Of a stretch of DNA of 64,000 nt, positions 62,262 through 64,000 are shown piece by piece. The stretch's first letter is position 1. Every line of letters begins with the position of its first letter. The stretch is from CAYXVJ01 sp964558445. GTDB taxonomy: Bacteria; Bacillota; Clostridia; Saccharofermentanales; Fastidiosipilaceae. The stretch spans positions 146,828 through 210,827 of the forward strand of contig CAZLEA010000001.1 in assembly GCA_964558445.1 (NCBI GenBank), given 5' to 3'. Position numbers and translations under genes: made by a program. The notes under the pieces were generated by a model. The model worked only from the letters and a program-made list of their open reading frames with translations, made no database searches and had not been told where the DNA came from.

Positions 62262-63896
62262 TCAGCAAAGGCCGCAGGCCGCGCAAGCAGACGGCGCAAT
62301 CGCGGTCCCGCCAAGGCCGGTCTCGCGTAGCGTACCTGGCATATCGCTACCGACTTGCTTCGTCACAAGAATCATCTCGTCTAGCGGTACGATGTTATCG
62401 AGCCCGGCCAGGCTCATCTCCGCGGCCAATATGCTATTCGCAGAGCCGAGCGCGTTTCTGCGCTGACAAGGCGCCTCCACAAGCCCGCCGATCGGATCGC
62501 AGACGAGTCCGAGCACGTTCTGCAGACAAGTCGACGAGGAGCTCAACGCGGCACGTGCCGAACCGCCGAGCAGCTGTGTGACCGCGGCCGAGGCCATCGC
62601 CGCGGCAGAGCCGGTCTCAGCCTGGCAGCCGCCCTCGGCACCGGATACCGAGCCGTTCGCCATAATCAGCATGCCGACCGCCGCCGCACAGTACAGTGCA
62701 TCGATCATTTGATCATCCGAGAAATCGCGTAATTCGGCCAAGGCGATCAGAGTACCGGGGACGATACCTGCCGCACCCGCGGTTGGAGCCGCAACGATCA
62801 AGCCCATCGACGCGTTCACTTCCAGGACGCCCATCGCATAGGATGCGGCTCGGCTGATCAGGTGGCCGCTCAGCGCCTCCCCGCCTGCAGCCTCCGCTTC
62901 TTCGCGCTTCTTGTGCAAGCTCTGACTCTCGCCACCGATCAGGCCACCGATCGACCTGCGCGGCGAGTGAATCGAATCGTGCACCGCCGCCTTCATGATC
63001 GACCAGGCTCTGCCCATCAAGTCCAAGCACTCCGCTCGGCTGCGATCGAAGAGCGCCTGTTCGCGCCTGATCATCAGCTCAGAGATACTTAGTCTTGTCT
63101 CCTCGACCAGTGCCAGCAACTGCTTCGCGCTCTGTATGTTCAGCGCATCCGGATCGAGCTCATACGAGTCTTGCGAACGATCAGCTGTCGACTTGCCGTT
63201 ATGGGCGCTGCCCGCAGAATCCAAGGTAGGAATTATAATCGCGCGATCGACGGACTCCAGCCGGTTCAACTCTACGCTGACCTCGTTCGGCAGCGTCTCG
63301 TCCGTCTCGATAATCATGTACGCACGCTTCCCCTTCTGCTCGCGGTAGAGGCGCATGAAGGCGATGTTGATATTATTATCGCTCAGCACGTTCGTCAGTC
63401 TTGCGACGACACCGGGTCTGTCGATATGATAAATCAAGATCGTGTTGTACGAACCGGTAAACTCAACATCGACGCCGTTGATCCGCCGGATGATCGCCCT
63501 GCCGCCACCGATCGATTCGCCACGAACCGTAACGAAGCCATCCTCACCGCGAAGCGTGATATCAACCGTATTCGGATGCACAGTATCGTCATCGTAATCG
63601 AACTCGAACTCGACTCCTAGGCCTCGCTCCTTGGCAAGATCGAAGGAATCTCGAATTCTCGCATCATCCGGTCTTAATCCGAGTACACCGCCGACCAGTG
63701 CGCGATCCGTGCCGTGCCCCTGATAGGTCCTGGCGAAACTTCCGTATAATCTAAACTTGGCGGAGCGAATCTCACCGTTTAGCATCTGACCAGCTAGCAG
63801 TGCGATACGTAGCGCGCCGGCTGTGTGCGAACTTGACGGTCCGATCATATTGGGCCCGATTACATCGAGGGCGCTGATCTCATGTGCTTTTCCCAT
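62262..63896 (-). CDS. sdaA: L-serine dehydratase, fused beta-ACT-alpha chain
   Basis: A 544-aa Fe-S enzyme that deaminates L-serine to pyruvate and ammonia. The beta part (residues 1-150) has the diagnostic IGPSSSHTAGA, an ACT domain follows (LIYHIDRPGVVARLTNVL), then a linker of about 40 residues and the alpha part with GLIGGESQ, NASMGLIVAAPTAGAAGIVPG and the [4Fe-4S] cysteines in CQAETGSAA, CLQNVLGLVCDPIGG and CQRR. The C-terminus ends CAACGLC. In many Firmicutes the beta-ACT and alpha parts are separate genes, so this is a fusion. I chose the ATG at 63896 (MGKAHEIS), with AAGG 6 bases upstream. The last 100 bases of the window show no other feature. Confidence 0.94.
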   Translation of the reverse strand: MGKAHEISALDVIGPNMIGPSSSHTAGALRIALLAGQMLNGEIRSAKFRLYGSFARTYQGHGTDRALVGGVLGLRPDDARIRDSFDLAKERGLGVEFEFDYDDDTVHPNTVDITLRGEDGFVTVRGESIGGGRAIIRRINGVDVEFTGSYNTILIYHIDRPGVVARLTNVLSDNNINIAFMRLYREQKGKRAYMIIETDETLPNEVSVELNRLESVDRAIIIPTLDSAGSAHNGKSTADRSQDSYELDPDALNIQSAKQLLALVEETRLSISELMIRREQALFDRSRAECLDLMGRAWSIMKAAVHDSIHSPRRSIGGLIGGESQSLHKKREEAEAAGGEALSGHLISRAASYAMGVLEVNASMGLIVAAPTAGAAGIVPGTLIALAELRDFSDDQMIDALYCAAAVGMLIMANGSVSGAEGGCQAETGSAAAMASAAVTQLLGGSARAALSSSSTCLQNVLGLVCDPIGGLVEAPCQRRNALGSANSILAAEMSLAGLDNIVPLDEMILVTKQVGSDMPGTLRETGLGGTAIAPSACAACGLC

Positions 63897-64000
63897 AGTC
63901 ATCCTTCAATTTATCTCTACGTTGTGTAATGCGTAATATGTGTTTAGCTACTTCGTTTATTCTACTAAATTCTTAGCAGATAGAGAAGGATTGGCCAAAC

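Overview
This window looks like a scaffold piece of a Gram-positive anaerobe of the class Clostridia. The evidence is AddAB rather than RecBCD, RNase J, a bifunctional Rel with an RXKD-type motif, an ackA-pta pair, TmcAL, a B12-dependent class II ribonucleotide reductase controlled by NrdR-type boxes, an Fe-S serine dehydratase, and a CUT1 sugar ABC transporter without its own ATPase. Three runs of exactly 100 N (2761-2860, 32923-33022, 58222-58321) are assembly gaps and interrupt addA, nrdJ and a LysM protein gene. Most genes lie on the minus strand. I saw no tRNA, rRNA, CRISPR array, IS element or prophage.

Layout. 1-7.9 kb: the 3' part of tadA (+), converging on addB-addA (-). 8-13.5 kb: a lipid-handling island with an EamA transporter, an acyl-AMP ligase, plsC on the opposite strand, a YegS/DagK-type lipid kinase, a dedicated acyl carrier protein and a MarR regulator. 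Related FabT-like operator candidates lie upstream of both the ligase and the MarR gene. 13.7-20 kb: ackA, pta, a membrane-anchored protein of unknown function, tmcAL and tyrS. 20-23.7 kb: the L-rhamnose catabolic genes rhaB-rhaA-rhaD. 23.9-31.9 kb: rpsT, a small exported protein, pepA, RNase J with a long structured leader and a basic N-terminal extension, proS and an SDR. 32-40.6 kb: nrdJ with a clear promoter and paired NrdR boxes, then rel, recJ and rpsU. 40.6-49.9 kb: a carbohydrate island (two CUT1 permeases, a large binding lipoprotein, an AraC regulator, a TIM-barrel isomerase-like protein, a Gfo/Idh/MocA oxidoreductase) headed by a GH112 galactoside phosphorylase. 50-64 kb: HIT protein, alaS, a second Gfo/Idh/MocA oxidoreductase, a DUF2298 multi-pass membrane protein, an AAC(3)-like acyltransferase, a PP2C-like/TM/LysM protein, a DUF2207-like membrane protein and a fused L-serine dehydratase.

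How the genes may work together. The GH112 enzyme, CUT1 transporter and rhaBAD suggest uptake of a galactosyl-rhamnose disaccharide from pectin (rhamnogalacturonan I). Phosphorolysis would give Gal-1-P plus L-rhamnose, and RhaA-RhaB-RhaD would then convert the rhamnose to DHAP and lactaldehyde. The lipid island reads as a route by which free fatty acids could be activated, loaded on a private ACP and placed on glycerol phosphate by PlsC, under MarR/FabT-like control. The most unusual single protein is the PP2C-like/TM/LysM protein: every metal-ligand position I can align in its phosphatase domain is substituted, suggesting a pseudophosphatase wall sensor. Regulatory structure worth attention: the NrdR boxes plus a second perfect inverted repeat over the nrdJ -10, the structured RNase J leader, and a hairpin that buries the ribosome binding site of the GH112 gene.
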